Part shown: positions 1 through 8,596 of the stretch, one piece after another
Layout of the letters: every line of letters starts with the position of its first letter
Position numbering within the stretch: the first letter of the stretch is position 1
Assembly (NCBI GenBank): GCA_963815135.1
Contig: CAWFFO010000011.1
Coordinates: 372,001 to 436,000 of the forward strand
Length of the DNA: 64,000 nt
Origin: CAIWTU01 sp963815135
GTDB taxonomy: Bacteria > Desulfobacterota > Desulfuromonadia > Geobacterales > Geobacteraceae
Direction of reading: 5' to 3'
The notes under the pieces: generated by a model
Seen by the model: the letters and a program-made list of their open reading frames with translations, nothing else
Databases searched by the model: none
Told to the model about the DNA's origin: nothing
Translations under genes and position numbers: made by a program

Positions 1-1
1 T

Positions 2-130
2 GCATTACCTCGGGATGAGGCTGCCCGCGAAGTTCACCCGATGTGTATGGCATGTCACGATGCCGGCGGCGTTGAACCACGGCATTCCGCTTGCTCGGCG
101 CTCAGGGGTCACGCATTCAGGTCTGATTAA
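2..130 (+). CDS. C-terminal end of a c-type cytochrome (partial)
   Basis: An open frame runs from the window edge to a TAA at 128-130 and encodes 42 residues. It contains CMACH, a CxxCH heme-attachment motif, followed by a histidine- and cysteine-containing tail. This is what the end of a periplasmic multiheme cytochrome looks like. Only one heme site is visible and the N-terminus lies outside the window, so the subfamily cannot be named. No other frame here is convincing. Confidence 0.55.
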   Translation, partial: ALPRDEAAREVHPMCMACHDAGGVEPRHSACSALRGHAFRSD

Positions 131-162
131 AAACTGATTGTTGTCACATGTGAGATTTGAGA

Positions 163-507
163 ATGGATCTTAAACACATATTTCTTGCCCTGACGGTTTT
201 CTGTCTGATTTTATCTATGTCGGGCATTGCTCACTCAATACAGGGCACTTTGGCCGGTCCTTCAATAGATCAGGTATCATGCCAGGTTTCCGGGCCCGCT
301 GGCCAGGAGCGGGGAGCGGATAGCCCCTGCGGCGAAAATGACCCGGATTTCTGCCACGAGATCCTGAAGTCGCCGGACGATGCGCTGCCCGTACTTACTT
401 TAGTTGCATATTCACCGATTATCTCCACTCTTGAGTCATATCAGCCTTTTCAGGCTATTCCCGAGGTCTATCGGGCCATTTTTGTCCCGCCGCAGAATCT
501 TTCCTGA
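163..507 (+). CDS. Small secreted protein of unknown function
   Basis: A 114-residue protein. The ATG at 163 is preferred over an upstream TTG at 157. Residues 1-22 form a signal peptide or single membrane segment (hydrophobic LALTVFCLILSMSG core, AHS-like cleavage region). The mature part has three Cys (at about residues 40, 56 and 63) and ends in a proline-rich IFVPPQNLS tail. Similar short secreted ORFs ending in PPQN sit at the head of metal-efflux clusters in related bacteria, which would fit the CDF-family gene 1.2 kb downstream, but that link is from memory and weak. I do not recognise a domain. Confidence 0.5.
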   Translation: MDLKHIFLALTVFCLILSMSGIAHSIQGTLAGPSIDQVSCQVSGPAGQERGADSPCGENDPDFCHEILKSPDDALPVLTLVAYSPIISTLESYQPFQAIPEVYRAIFVPPQNLS

Positions 508-713
508 ATAAGTTAAACTCTCATAAGTATGTCCAGATAAATGAATCCGGAAGCCACCGCCTGTTTTCCTTTTGAAGAACGTGCCGATACCGTGCAGAAA
601 TAAGCATTTCGCATCGATCTCGCCGAAGACATTTACGGCCCTTCCGGATAAAACGCTCATTAACCGCCGGTTTGGGGTGTAAACCCCGCATGGCGCGGAA
701 AAGGGGAAAAGAT

Positions 714-1016
714 ATGAAATGTCCGGTTTGTACAGCAATTGATCTGGAAATTGCAGAACGCCAGGGGGTCGAGATAGACTATTGCCCGGAGTGCAGGGGG
801 GTGTGGCTGGACCGGGGCGAACTCGACAAGATTATTGAGAGGTCCGGTTCCCACCGTCAGGACCAGAACTATTGCGGCAAAGATGATCACCAAATTGAAG
901 AGAGTGTCAATCGCGGATACAGGGGGCATGATGACCACGATCATGACCATCGCGATTACAGGGGCGACAAACATCACAAACGCAAATCATTATTAAAAGA
1001 GCTGTTTGATTTCTAG
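714..1016 (+). CDS. TFIIB-type zinc-ribbon protein with His-rich tail
   Basis: A 100-residue soluble protein. The ATG at 714 follows an AAGGGG ribosome site and begins directly with the zinc ribbon: CPVC at residues 3-6, and CPEC about 20 residues later, followed by the conserved GVWLDRGELD segment typical of the zf-TFIIB (DUF-type) family. The C-terminal third is rich in His and Asp (HDDHDHDH), ending in a basic KHHKRK stretch. The fold suggests nucleic-acid or metal binding, and the His-rich tail suggests metal binding. The exact role is unknown. A longer frame starting at 672 lacks a good ribosome site. Confidence 0.75.
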   Translation: MKCPVCTAIDLEIAERQGVEIDYCPECRGVWLDRGELDKIIERSGSHRQDQNYCGKDDHQIEESVNRGYRGHDDHDHDHRDYRGDKHHKRKSLLKELFDF

Positions 1017-1024
1017 TCTCTGCC

Positions 1025-1070
1025 ACGGCATCCCGGGCTGCCGGCAGGTGAACGGCCGAAGGGATGCCGT
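1025..1070. terminator. Hairpin between zinc-ribbon gene and lipoprotein gene
   Basis: ACGGCATCCC at 1025-1034 pairs perfectly with GGGATGCCGT at 1061-1070. The loop itself contains the palindrome CTGCCGGCAG. There is no long T tract after it, so it may be a weak terminator or an mRNA-stabilising structure just upstream of the next ribosome site. Confidence 0.45.
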
Positions 1071-1088
1071 TAATTCAAGGGGATTGAA

Positions 1089-1688
1089 ATGTTCGGAAAA
1101 ACGGTATATATAATTGCGGCAATTGCTCTGGCTATTACCGGCTGTAATTCAAAGGAACAGAAGGAAGAGACAGTTTCCTCCCAGGCTCCCCCGGAACAGG
1201 TAAAGATGTTGAGTCAGGCTGACAGGGATAATATTACAGCCTTCAGGAAGGACCTGCTTTCCATTGAAAATGTATCGAAAAATGCCTTGACTCTGGTCGG
1301 CGAGGAAGTAAAACTTGTGATCAAGGGGGAAAAAGGGTCAATAGACATGGCTTCCCTGGTTGACAAGGCGAAGGCCGAATCGGGCACTTTGATTGGATCA
1401 CTGGTAAAAGAGGCCGTGCCCGGCAAACTTCCTCCATGGTTCAGCCGGAACCTCACGGATGCGAAAGATGGTTTCTGCGCCGCATATAAAGCCAAAATCG
1501 AGTCACTGGATGCAGTGAAAAAATTCCTGGAAGATAAAAACCCGCTGTCGTTGCTGGAGTACAGAAAAAAAGCGGCGCTTGCCGATAAACTGATCGAGAA
1601 TGCGAAAGGAAAGCTGGCGCTTGTGTGGAGTGCGGCCGGGCTCCCTGCCGAAAATGCCGTCACAACGGGCGCGCCGGTAAATAATTGA
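1089..1688 (+). CDS. Predicted lipoprotein, unknown function
   Basis: A 199-residue protein with a lipoprotein signal: a hydrophobic segment IIAAIALAITGC with the lipobox cysteine near residue 19. After a short polar linker the chain is predicted helical and rich in Lys, Glu and Ala. No known domain is recognised. The ATG at 1089 is preceded by AAGGGG. Its stop lies 4 bases before the ATG of the downstream transporter gene, so the two are probably co-transcribed. It could be a periplasmic helper for that transporter, but nothing in the sequence proves it. Confidence 0.6.
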   Translation: MFGKTVYIIAAIALAITGCNSKEQKEETVSSQAPPEQVKMLSQADRDNITAFRKDLLSIENVSKNALTLVGEEVKLVIKGEKGSIDMASLVDKAKAESGTLIGSLVKEAVPGKLPPWFSRNLTDAKDGFCAAYKAKIESLDAVKKFLEDKNPLSLLEYRKKAALADKLIENAKGKLALVWSAAGLPAENAVTTGAPVNN

Positions 1689-1689
1689 C

Positions 1690-2604
1690 ATGCCAGACTC
1701 TACTGCTGAAAAGATAAAGGCCGCACGCCTTTCCGTAATCTCCAATACTTTGCTGGTGCTCGATCAAGCTGTTTATCGGAATTGTGATGGGTTCCGTCTC
1801 GGTCCTCTCCGAGGCGATTCACAGCGGTCTAGATCTGCTTGCATCCATGATAGCCTATTACGCAGTGGGCAAAGCCGGGAAGCCTGCCGACGAGCGGCAC
1901 CCGTACGGGCACGGCAAATGGGAAAACGTTTCCGGTGTTGCGGAAGCGCTGCTTATCCTCGGGGCCGCTATATATATCATTTACGAGGCAGCACACCGTT
2001 TCACCGGTGCTCGCCAAGTCGGGTATCTCGGGCTCGGAACCGCCGTAATGGCGGTCTCCGCTCTGGTCAACTGGTTTGTTTCTAAGCACCTGTTCCGGGT
2101 GGCGCGGAAAACACGCTCGGTGGCCCTGGAAGCCGACGCCTGGCACCTGAGGGCCGACGTCTATACCTCACTCGGGGTACTGGCGGGCCTGGGACTGATA
2201 GCGATAACAAAGGTAGCGATTCTAGATTCAATCGTGGCCATAGGCGTTGCCCTGCTCATCATCAAATCATCCGTCGAATTGACGAAGAACGCCTTTGCGG
2301 ATATCTTCGATGTTCGCCTTCCCGAGAAAGACGAGAAAATCATAAAGGATATACTTGTCGGGCATGAAGGCGAATGCGTCAGTTTCCACAGGCTGAGAAC
2401 CGAAAGTCCGGTTCCATGAGATTCATCGACCTTCACCTCGTGGTGCCCCGTAAATGGTCGATCGAAGAAGCCCACCAGTTGAGTGACCGCATCGAAAATG
2501 AAATCAGCGAAGCCCTGCCTAACACCCAGGTGATCATACACGTGGATCCTTGTAACAAGAGCCTCCAGCCGTGCGCCGTTTGCCTGAAGGAACCCGAAAT
2601 ATGA
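1690..2604 (+). pseudogene. Cation diffusion facilitator (CDF) metal exporter, two frameshifts
   Basis: Read across two frame changes, this is a typical roughly 300-residue CDF efflux protein: membrane segments from about residue 15, the HPYGHGK motif after the second helix, further helices, and a soluble C-terminal domain (RFIDLHLVVP, then a cysteine-rich CNKSLQPCAVC tail). CDF proteins export Zn, Co, Fe or similar divalent ions in exchange for protons. The first break is near 1765, where the frame passes from LLVL to KLFIGIVMG. The second is near 2402, where HRLRT continues as RKSGSMRF after one base is lost. Both sides stay well conserved, so the breaks are recent or sequencing errors. The specific metal cannot be read from the sequence. 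Confidence 0.75.
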
Positions 2605-2636
2605 CATGCCGGTGACCGATAGCTTGTCCGTACAGG

Positions 2637-3236
2637 CTACCGGTCAGTCTTGCACTGGTTTATTGAGTCGACTTTCAGAAAAGAAGCGAGTTTACTCCGC
2701 AGGTTGTTTAAAGCATTTTCGGATGGAGCGCTTCCTCCGACTCCCTTGATCCAGAAGCGGTCCGAAATCCTTCCTCCTTCCGTATCAATTTCCATCTGCT
2801 CCGGAAACAGCGAGAAAAATGCCAGACGATTGAGAAACTCGCCGAGAAAACCCGTCTGATCAATTGCCTTGATTTCCAGATACAATGCCCCGCTATTCGA
2901 AGCAGGATCGCCGAAGATGAATTCATCAAGAGAAATCTGGTGTGTCGTGTCCGATCCTGTTCCATCCTGTGCAAGAGCCAGAAAGTCGATATCCTTCGGA
3001 TCGGCGGCAAAGCGGTCAGGCATGATTTCGAACTCCGCTGTCCAGGAGGTTTTAACTTTCCTGGCGGTTCCCCTGACTATACTGAAGCGGTTTTTCGAAA
3101 GCCCTGAAGAAAGATTTCCGGCCCAGTCAGGTGGAAAGCGTCCCTGTATTTTGAGCATGTAAGAACCTTCCCGGTTTCTGACAATTTCACATTTGGCCGA
3201 TTGCGTGCCGGATGCAATTCCTAAACGGGTGTTCAT
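2637..3236 (-). CDS. ACT-domain protein resembling the GlnD regulatory region
   Basis: A 199-residue soluble protein. The ATG at 3236 has GGAGAA eight bases upstream and is chosen over a TTG three bases earlier. Residues 115-170 read as an ACT domain: a beta strand (ALYLEIKAIDQTGFLGEFL), a helix, and an ISDRFWI strand very like the ACT repeats of the PII-uridylyltransferase GlnD. ACT domains bind small ligands, often amino acids. No nucleotidyltransferase or HD motif is present, so it is not GlnD itself. Residues 1-110 are not recognised. It faces away from its right-hand neighbours and may be a single-gene unit. Confidence 0.55.
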   Translation of the reverse strand: MNTRLGIASGTQSAKCEIVRNREGSYMLKIQGRFPPDWAGNLSSGLSKNRFSIVRGTARKVKTSWTAEFEIMPDRFAADPKDIDFLALAQDGTGSDTTHQISLDEFIFGDPASNSGALYLEIKAIDQTGFLGEFLNRLAFFSLFPEQMEIDTEGGRISDRFWIKGVGGSAPSENALNNLRSKLASFLKVDSINQCKTDR

Positions 3237-3239
3237 CAA

Positions 3240-3545
3240 TTATTCTCCTTCCCGGAAGAAACCGGGATGTATGATATGGACTTTTTATGTATCAGGAATG
3301 CAAATATGCGGCCATCCGTAACTGCCTGAAAATATGAGAGTACAAGTGCCGATGCCGCCTGCTCACGTTATATGCAGCCTAATATTGCGGCAATAGAAGT
3401 GTCGCTGCACTTTTGTTTTGCATTCTTGCCGTTCACTTTTTCCGTGAAAAAGTATCATCTTTGACCTGCGTCACAAAAAATTTCCCTGAACACCGCCATC
3501 CTGAAACCATCAACGATGCCCGCTCTCGGGAGATATTCTTCATTT
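3240..3545. other. Intergenic stretch without a supported gene
   Basis: About 300 bases between the ACT-domain gene start and the radical-SAM remnant. It is AT-richer than its surroundings in the first half. I see no conserved coding frame, tRNA or convincing terminator. It may hold the promoter for the leftward ACT-domain gene and decayed upstream codons of the radical-SAM remnant. Confidence 0.4.
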
Positions 3546-4029
3546 GAAGAACCTTCTCTCCCGGGATGAACAATGGATCGGAGAACTGGAAGAAATATTC
3601 GAAGAAGCCAAAAAGTTTCGGCAGAAACAGGGCTCGAGCTGACTCTAACCGGAAATAATTCCCACGGCCGACAGGAAATGCGACTTCGTGGACAAGGGAG
3701 GGCCATTCATTTCATGGGACGTCGAGGTGCACAACTGCTATTTTCTCTGGCACCGGTTCAACTGTTATTTTCCAGGACGAAAAATATTTATAACGCCCAA
3801 ATCATTCGGCAGCCTCTCCCGGCAGAGCATGAGAGACATCCGGAACAATCCCGCATTCATTTCCTACCGACAGGAAGTGCTTCGGCACGATTATCCGGTC
3901 TGTTCCAACTGCAATCTTGTGGCCTGCGAATACATCGTATTCGGAAAATTCGAACAGGACTGCTTCTCCAACACTGTTCCCTGCGGCGATTGTTTCTGGT
4001 GCATGGGACTTTTCAGGTGTCTGCAGTAA
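3546..4029 (+). pseudogene. Remnant of a radical-SAM protein with a SPASM-type C-terminal domain
   Basis: Three frames joined at about 3635 and 3655 give a continuous family-like C-terminus: RDEQWIGELEEIFEEAKKF, then GLELTLT, then EIIPTADRKCDFVDKGG. The last frame runs to the stop at 4029 and holds the cysteine-rich auxiliary-cluster region: CYFLWHRFNCYF, then YPVCSNCNLVACEY, FEQDC, PCGDCFWCMG and FRCLQ. This spacing is typical of SPASM/twitch iron-sulfur domains. The N-terminal radical-SAM core with CxxxCxxC is missing, so the gene is truncated as well as frameshifted. Its original substrate is unknown. Confidence 0.6.
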
Positions 4030-4081
4030 ATGCGGACGAAAGGCATGACTGGGGACTAGCCCTCAGTCCCTGGCCTCTGCC

Positions 4082-5269
4082 TTACAATCCGGCTTCTTTC
4101 GCCACCTCCCGCCAGGCGGGGAGGCTTCTCTCGATCATGGCCCTGTCGACGCAGTAAGCTATGCGGAAAAAGCCGGGAGCACCGAAGCCGGCGCCGGGGA
4201 CAAGCAGTATGTTGTGCTTCTGGGCCATCTTTACGAATTCGATATCGTCGGCAAGCGGCGATTTGGGAAACATGTAGAATGCGCCTTCAGGCTTCACCAT
4301 GCTGAAGCCCATGCCGGTCAGGTTATCGTAGAACAGGTCTCTTTTCTCCTGGTATTCGCCTATATCCACCGAGGCATTCTGCAGGCCCGCAACCAGCCGC
4401 TGCATGAGGGCCGGCGCATTGACGAAGCCTAGTACCCTGTTGGAGAAAATCGCCCCTTCCATGAAAAGCTCCGCTTCCCGCATTTTCGGGCTGGCGGCCA
4501 GATAGCCGATCCTTTCCCCGGGCAGGGCGAGGTCCTTGCTGTGGGATGTGACGATAATCGAGTTGTCGACAAAGCGGAAAATGCTCGGCACTTGTTTCCC
4601 GTCGTATGAAATGCGGGCATAAGGTTCGTCGGAAATGACATATATCTGCCGGTCAAGTTCCTTTTCCTTGCGCCTCACCACATCGCCCAGGGCCTGAAGG
4701 GATTCTTCAGGATAAATGACGCCGGTCGGGTTGTTCGGGGAACAGATGATGATCGCCCGGGTCTTGTCGTTTATCGCCTCTCCGATTGCATCGGGATCGA
4801 GCTGGAAGGTTTCCCGGTCAGTCCATACTTCCCTGGAGACACCGCCGTGATTGTCTATGTAAAACTTGTATTCGACGAAAAAAGGGGTCAGGATGATCAC
4901 TTCCTCACCCGGGTTGAGTATTGTTTTCAGAACGACATTGAGCGCCCCGCCCGCGCCGCAGGTCATGACGACCTGCTTTCCGGTGACCGGGAGTTGCGAG
5001 TTTGAAGCCAGAACAGCCGCAATGGCATTTCGTGTTTCCTCATACCCGGCATTGCTCATATATCGATGCATGCCCGGAACCGGACTCTCGGCCAATTTGC
5101 GCAATTCCTCGACGAATTCCCCCGGGGGCTCCACATTCGGATTGCCGAGCGTGAAATCGAACACATTGTCCGCTCCGTGGATCCTTCTCAAACGCTCTCC
5201 CTCTTCGAACATCCTGCGAATCCAGGATGCCTTTTCCAGGTAACCGGCGATTTTGACGGCTATAGTCAT
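4082..5269 (-). CDS. PLP-dependent class I/II aminotransferase
   Basis: A 395-residue cytosolic enzyme of fold type I. The ATG at 5269 has an AAGGAG site; a 22-codon upstream extension is unlikely. Visible motifs are the SPNNPTG loop near residue 180, the DEPYARI segment (Asp214, Tyr217), and the PLP lysine in SHSKDLALPGERIGY (Lys245, phosphate-binding Arg253). Enzymes of this branch are usually annotated as aspartate or generic amino-acid aminotransferases, moving the amino group from an amino acid to 2-oxoglutarate. The sequence does not fix the substrate. It is transcribed away from yebC. Confidence 0.85.
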   Translation of the reverse strand: MTIAVKIAGYLEKASWIRRMFEEGERLRRIHGADNVFDFTLGNPNVEPPGEFVEELRKLAESPVPGMHRYMSNAGYEETRNAIAAVLASNSQLPVTGKQVVMTCGAGGALNVVLKTILNPGEEVIILTPFFVEYKFYIDNHGGVSREVWTDRETFQLDPDAIGEAINDKTRAIIICSPNNPTGVIYPEESLQALGDVVRRKEKELDRQIYVISDEPYARISYDGKQVPSIFRFVDNSIIVTSHSKDLALPGERIGYLAASPKMREAELFMEGAIFSNRVLGFVNAPALMQRLVAGLQNASVDIGEYQEKRDLFYDNLTGMGFSMVKPEGAFYMFPKSPLADDIEFVKMAQKHNILLVPGAGFGAPGFFRIAYCVDRAMIERSLPAWREVAKEAGL

Positions 5270-5455
5270 GGGTTGCTCCTTGATTTTCTTGTGGTGACCT
5301 CGACAAAGCGACACTAGCATATAACGTGTCGGCAAACAAGAATTTGATGAGCTCCGAGTGTGCCCAATTCTCCCTTTACAAGCCGGAATTTCCCATGATA
5401 GTATTCAAAAGTTTTTGTTTAAGAGTGAAGATCAGATTTTGAGGGAGATTTGCAG

Positions 5456-6199
5456 ATGTCGGGACATAATAAGTGGAGTACCATCAAGCACAAAAAGGGT
5501 GCTGCTGACGCAAAGCGCGGGAAGATATTCACCAAGTTGATCAAGGAAATTACAGTCGCAGCGAAATTGGGCGGCGGAGATCCGGCCGGAAATCCCAGGC
5601 TGCGCACGGCAGTTGACAAGGCCAAGGCGGAGAATATGCCCAAGGACAATATCGACCGGGCGATCAAGAAAGGGACCGGCGAACTTGAAGGGGTAACCTA
5701 CGAGGAAACCACCTATGAAGGGTATGGCCCCGGTGGCGTGGCGGTTCTTGTCGAGGTGATGACCGATAACCGGAACAGGACCGTCTCCGATGTCCGGAGC
5801 ATTTTTTCCAAGTGCAACGGAAACATGGGTGAATCCGGTTGCGTAGCTTGGATGTTCGATCAGAAAGGGTTGATTGTTTTTTCCGAGGAGACCGATTTCG
5901 ACAAGTTGTTTGAAGCGGCCCTGGAAGCAGGTGCTGAGGATGTAACCGATGAGGGAGAGCAGATCGAGGTTGTGACTGACCCGGCAGGTTTCATCGAGGT
6001 CCGCGAGGCTCTGGAAAAGGCAGGGTTCAAATATGAATCCGCGGAAATAACGATGATACCCCAGACCATGGTAAAGCTGGAAGGAAAGCAGGCCGAGAGC
6101 ATGCTGAAGCTCATGGACCGGCTGGAAGACAACGATGATGTGCAGAATGTATATGCCAATTTCGACATCTCCCAGGAGGAGATGGAAAATTTGATGTAG
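5456..6199 (+). CDS. yebC: YebC/PmpR-family protein
   Basis: A 247-residue protein starting MSGHNKWSTIKHKKG, the family signature, which fixes the ATG at 5456 behind a GAGGGAG site. The usual three-domain length (about 245-250) is complete, with KMPKDNIDRAIKKGTG-like and YEGYGPGGVAVLVE segments present. Members act as DNA-binding regulators, and recent work on the family also points to a role in translation of difficult sequences. It lies 58 bases before ruvC, a pairing common in many bacteria. Confidence 0.93.
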   Translation: MSGHNKWSTIKHKKGAADAKRGKIFTKLIKEITVAAKLGGGDPAGNPRLRTAVDKAKAENMPKDNIDRAIKKGTGELEGVTYEETTYEGYGPGGVAVLVEVMTDNRNRTVSDVRSIFSKCNGNMGESGCVAWMFDQKGLIVFSEETDFDKLFEAALEAGAEDVTDEGEQIEVVTDPAGFIEVREALEKAGFKYESAEITMIPQTMVKLEGKQAESMLKLMDRLEDNDDVQNVYANFDISQEEMENLM

Positions 6200-6257
6200 A
6201 GGCTGGGAAGTAAGGGGGCGGGTCAGAAACCTGCCCCTGCGAGTTTCAGGGGACGGA

Positions 6258-6752
6258 ATGAGAGTACTCGGAGTTGACCCCGGATCCAGGATTACCGGGT
6301 ATGGAATTATCGATTCGGTCGGGAACAGGCTGGTCCATGTGGACAACGGAGCCATTTTTACCGACTCGGCAAGTGATTTTCCTTCCAGGCTGCACAAAAT
6401 TTACCAGGGGTTGTCTGAAATAATAAAAACCTACAGGCCCGAGGCAGTTGCAGTGGAAAATATTTTTTTCGCAAAAAACGTGCAGAGTGCGCTGAAGCTC
6501 GGCCAGGCGCGGGGCGCGGCAATAGTCGCCGGCGTGAACGCAGGACTTCCTGTCCACGAGTATACCGCCCTGCAGGTAAAGCAGGCCGTTGTAGGACATG
6601 GCAAGTCGGCCAAGTCTCAGGTGCAGCAGATGCTGAAGGTATTGCTCAATCTTCCCGAAGTTGCACAGGAAGACGCATCTGATGCCCTCGCAGTTGCTAT
6701 ATGCCACGCCCATTCGTGCGGTCTGAATGCCCTGAGGAGAAAATTTGCATGA
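6258..6752 (+). CDS. ruvC: Holliday junction endonuclease RuvC
   Basis: A 164-residue endonuclease that cuts Holliday junctions together with RuvAB. The start MRVLGVDPGSRITGYG is typical. The four acidic catalytic positions are visible: Asp7, Glu67 in AVENIFF, and Asp139 and Asp142 in EDASDALAVAICH. The stop overlaps the ruvA start by four bases (ATGA), indicating translational coupling. Confidence 0.97.
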   Translation: MRVLGVDPGSRITGYGIIDSVGNRLVHVDNGAIFTDSASDFPSRLHKIYQGLSEIIKTYRPEAVAVENIFFAKNVQSALKLGQARGAAIVAGVNAGLPVHEYTALQVKQAVVGHGKSAKSQVQQMLKVLLNLPEVAQEDASDALAVAICHAHSCGLNALRRKFA

Positions 6753-7354
6753 TCGCCCTGCTGAGCGGTAAAATTGCCAGGAAGTCTCCGGAGTTCATCA
6801 TACTGGATGTGAACGGGGTCGGTTACCGGGTGCAGATACCATTTTCAACCTATTACGAGCTTCCCGAAGAAGGAGGCACCGTTACTCTGGATGTTTATAC
6901 ACATGTAAAGGAAGATGCAATCAACCTTTACGGGTTCCGGACTGCCGCCGAAAAAAGTTTCTTCCAGCTTCTAATCTCGGTTTCAGGGATCGGCCCGAAA
7001 CTCGCCAAGGACATCCTTTCCAACTGCCAGGTCAGAGACCTCTCCACGGCTATACTCAGGGGCGATGTATCCCGCCTCTGTGCCATTCCCGGAATAGGCA
7101 AAAAGACCGCAGAACGGCTTGTCCTGGAATTGAAGGAAAAAGTTCAGAAACTGGATTCGACGGTTCCCCTGCGCGATGAAAGCCCTTCTGCCGTCTCGTC
7201 AACAATCCTTGACGATGTCGCCTCCGCCCTGGTAAATCTCGGCTACAAAGAGGCGGTTGTGAAGAAGACCCTGTCGGATATGGAAATTGAAGATGACGCT
7301 CCGATGGAAAAGGTGTTGAAACAGGCGTTGAAGGTGCTGGCCGCCGGCCGTTAG
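6749..7354 (+). CDS. ruvA: Holliday junction branch-migration protein RuvA
   Basis: A 201-residue DNA-binding subunit of the RuvAB motor. It begins MIALLSGKIARKSPEF at 6749, overlapping the ruvC stop. Domain order is as expected: an N-terminal OB fold, paired helix-hairpin-helix motifs (LISVSGIGPKLAKDILS and LCAIPGIGKKTAERLVLELK), an acidic linker, and a C-terminal three-helix domain (residues about 155-201) that contacts RuvB. Only 6 bases separate its stop from a heptamer array that lies before ruvB. Confidence 0.97.
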   Translation: MIALLSGKIARKSPEFIILDVNGVGYRVQIPFSTYYELPEEGGTVTLDVYTHVKEDAINLYGFRTAAEKSFFQLLISVSGIGPKLAKDILSNCQVRDLSTAILRGDVSRLCAIPGIGKKTAERLVLELKEKVQKLDSTVPLRDESPSAVSSTILDDVASALVNLGYKEAVVKKTLSDMEIEDDAPMEKVLKQALKVLAAGR

Positions 7355-7360
7355 CTGCTG

Positions 7361-7442
7361 GTGACAAGTGACAAGTGACAAGTGACAAGTGACAAGTGAC
7401 AAGTGACAAGTGACAAGTGACAAGTGACAAGTGACAAGTGAC
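7361..7442. repeat. GTGACAA heptamer tandem array between ruvA and ruvB
   Basis: Eleven complete copies of the 7-base unit GTGACAA followed by a five-base partial copy, without a mismatch. The unit length is not a multiple of three. It lies in the 126-base gap between ruvA and ruvB. The same unit appears as GTGACAAGTGAC at the 3' end of the DnaA/Hda-like gene (about 9347-9356) and in the gap between topA and trmFO (about 45638-45650). It is not CRISPR-like, since there are no spacers. Confidence 0.95.
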
Positions 7443-7480
7443 CGGGTGTTAGTCCCCAGCCCCAGGTTCTAAAGGTTTGC

Positions 7481-8497
7481 ATGACAAGAATTATCGAGCC
7501 GCAGACAACTGAAGACGATTTTATTTTCGATACGACGCTTCGTCCTCGCAGCCTTGCCGAATATGTCGGCCAGGAAAAGGCCAGGGGCAACCTGCAGCTT
7601 TTTATAGACGCCGCCCGAAAGAGGGGAGAGGCACTGGATCACGTGCTCCTGTACGGCCCTCCCGGCCTCGGCAAGACGACCCTTGCCAATATTGTAGCCG
7701 CCGAGATGGGGGTCAACATCAAGTCCACTTCAGGGCCGGTCATAGAACGGCCCGGTGATCTGGCGGCGATACTTACCAACCTGGAACAGCACGATGTCCT
7801 CTTTATCGATGAAATTCACAGACTTTCCCATGTGGTGGAAGAGATTCTCTATCCGGCGATGGAAGACTTTCAGCTGGATATAATCATCGGCCAGGGGCCG
7901 AGCGCCCGCACCATCAAGCTTGATCTGCCCAGATTCACCCTGGTGGGTGCAACTACCCGTGCGGGACTGCTCTCTTCTCCTCTACGTGACCGTTTTGGCG
8001 TTATATCCAGGCTTGAGTTCTACACGGAAGAAGAGCTGTCAGTCATTGTGACTAGGTCGGCCCGTATTTTGGGGATTCGCATTGAGGAAGATGGCGCTTT
8101 TGAGCTCGCCCGAAGAAGCAGAGGGACTCCGCGTATTGCCAACCGTCTCCTGCGCCGCGTAAGGGATTTCGCCCAGGTCCGCGCCGACGGCAACATCACC
8201 AGGCAGGTGGCGGACGACGCCCTGAATCTCCTGGAAATAGACGAGATGGGATTCGATCCCATGGATCGGTTGATCATGCTGACCATAATAGACAAGTTTT
8301 CCGGCGGGCCGGTTGGGCTCGATACTCTGGCCGCGGCCATCTGCGAGGAAAGCGATACCATTGGGGACGTATACGAACCGTTTCTGATTCAGAACGGTTT
8401 CCTCAACAGAACCCCGCGCGGCCGGATGGCCACACGCGCAGCATATCTCCATTTCAGCAGGGTCTATCCGGAAGGACCGCAGGGCAAGCTGTTTTAA
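7481..8497 (+). CDS. ruvB: Holliday junction branch-migration helicase RuvB
   Basis: A 338-residue AAA+ motor that drives branch migration with RuvA. Walker A GPPGLGKTT is at residues 59-67 and Walker B VLFIDEIHR follows near residue 110. Sensor 1 GATTRAG and the arginine-finger region SPLRDRFG are present, as is the C-terminal winged helix ending in the usual RTPRGRMAT segment. Length is standard. The ATG at 7481 has an AAAGG site. Confidence 0.97.
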   Translation: MTRIIEPQTTEDDFIFDTTLRPRSLAEYVGQEKARGNLQLFIDAARKRGEALDHVLLYGPPGLGKTTLANIVAAEMGVNIKSTSGPVIERPGDLAAILTNLEQHDVLFIDEIHRLSHVVEEILYPAMEDFQLDIIIGQGPSARTIKLDLPRFTLVGATTRAGLLSSPLRDRFGVISRLEFYTEEELSVIVTRSARILGIRIEEDGAFELARRSRGTPRIANRLLRRVRDFAQVRADGNITRQVADDALNLLEIDEMGFDPMDRLIMLTIIDKFSGGPVGLDTLAAAICEESDTIGDVYEPFLIQNGFLNRTPRGRMATRAAYLHFSRVYPEGPQGKLF

Positions 8498-8596
8498 CGA
8501 TACAAAAAAGTCGCTGACAAGCCGGCCATCCTGTTGCGGTGTTTTGATCCAATTGGATAATCGACAGCTGCCATCCACTATTCTTTAGGGTTTATC

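Noticed and set aside
5432..6397. Minus-strand ORF of 321 codons over yebC and the ruvC start
   Set aside because: It lies opposite two well-conserved genes and shows no domain.
7361..7442. CRISPR array
   Set aside because: The unit is 7 bases with no spacers. No other direct-repeat/spacer structure or cas gene was seen in the window.
7056..7590. Minus-strand ORFs repeating CHLSLVT across the heptamer array
   Set aside because: They are artefacts of translating the GTGACAA repeat. All frames are open because the unit has no stop on that strand, and they overlap ruvA and ruvB.
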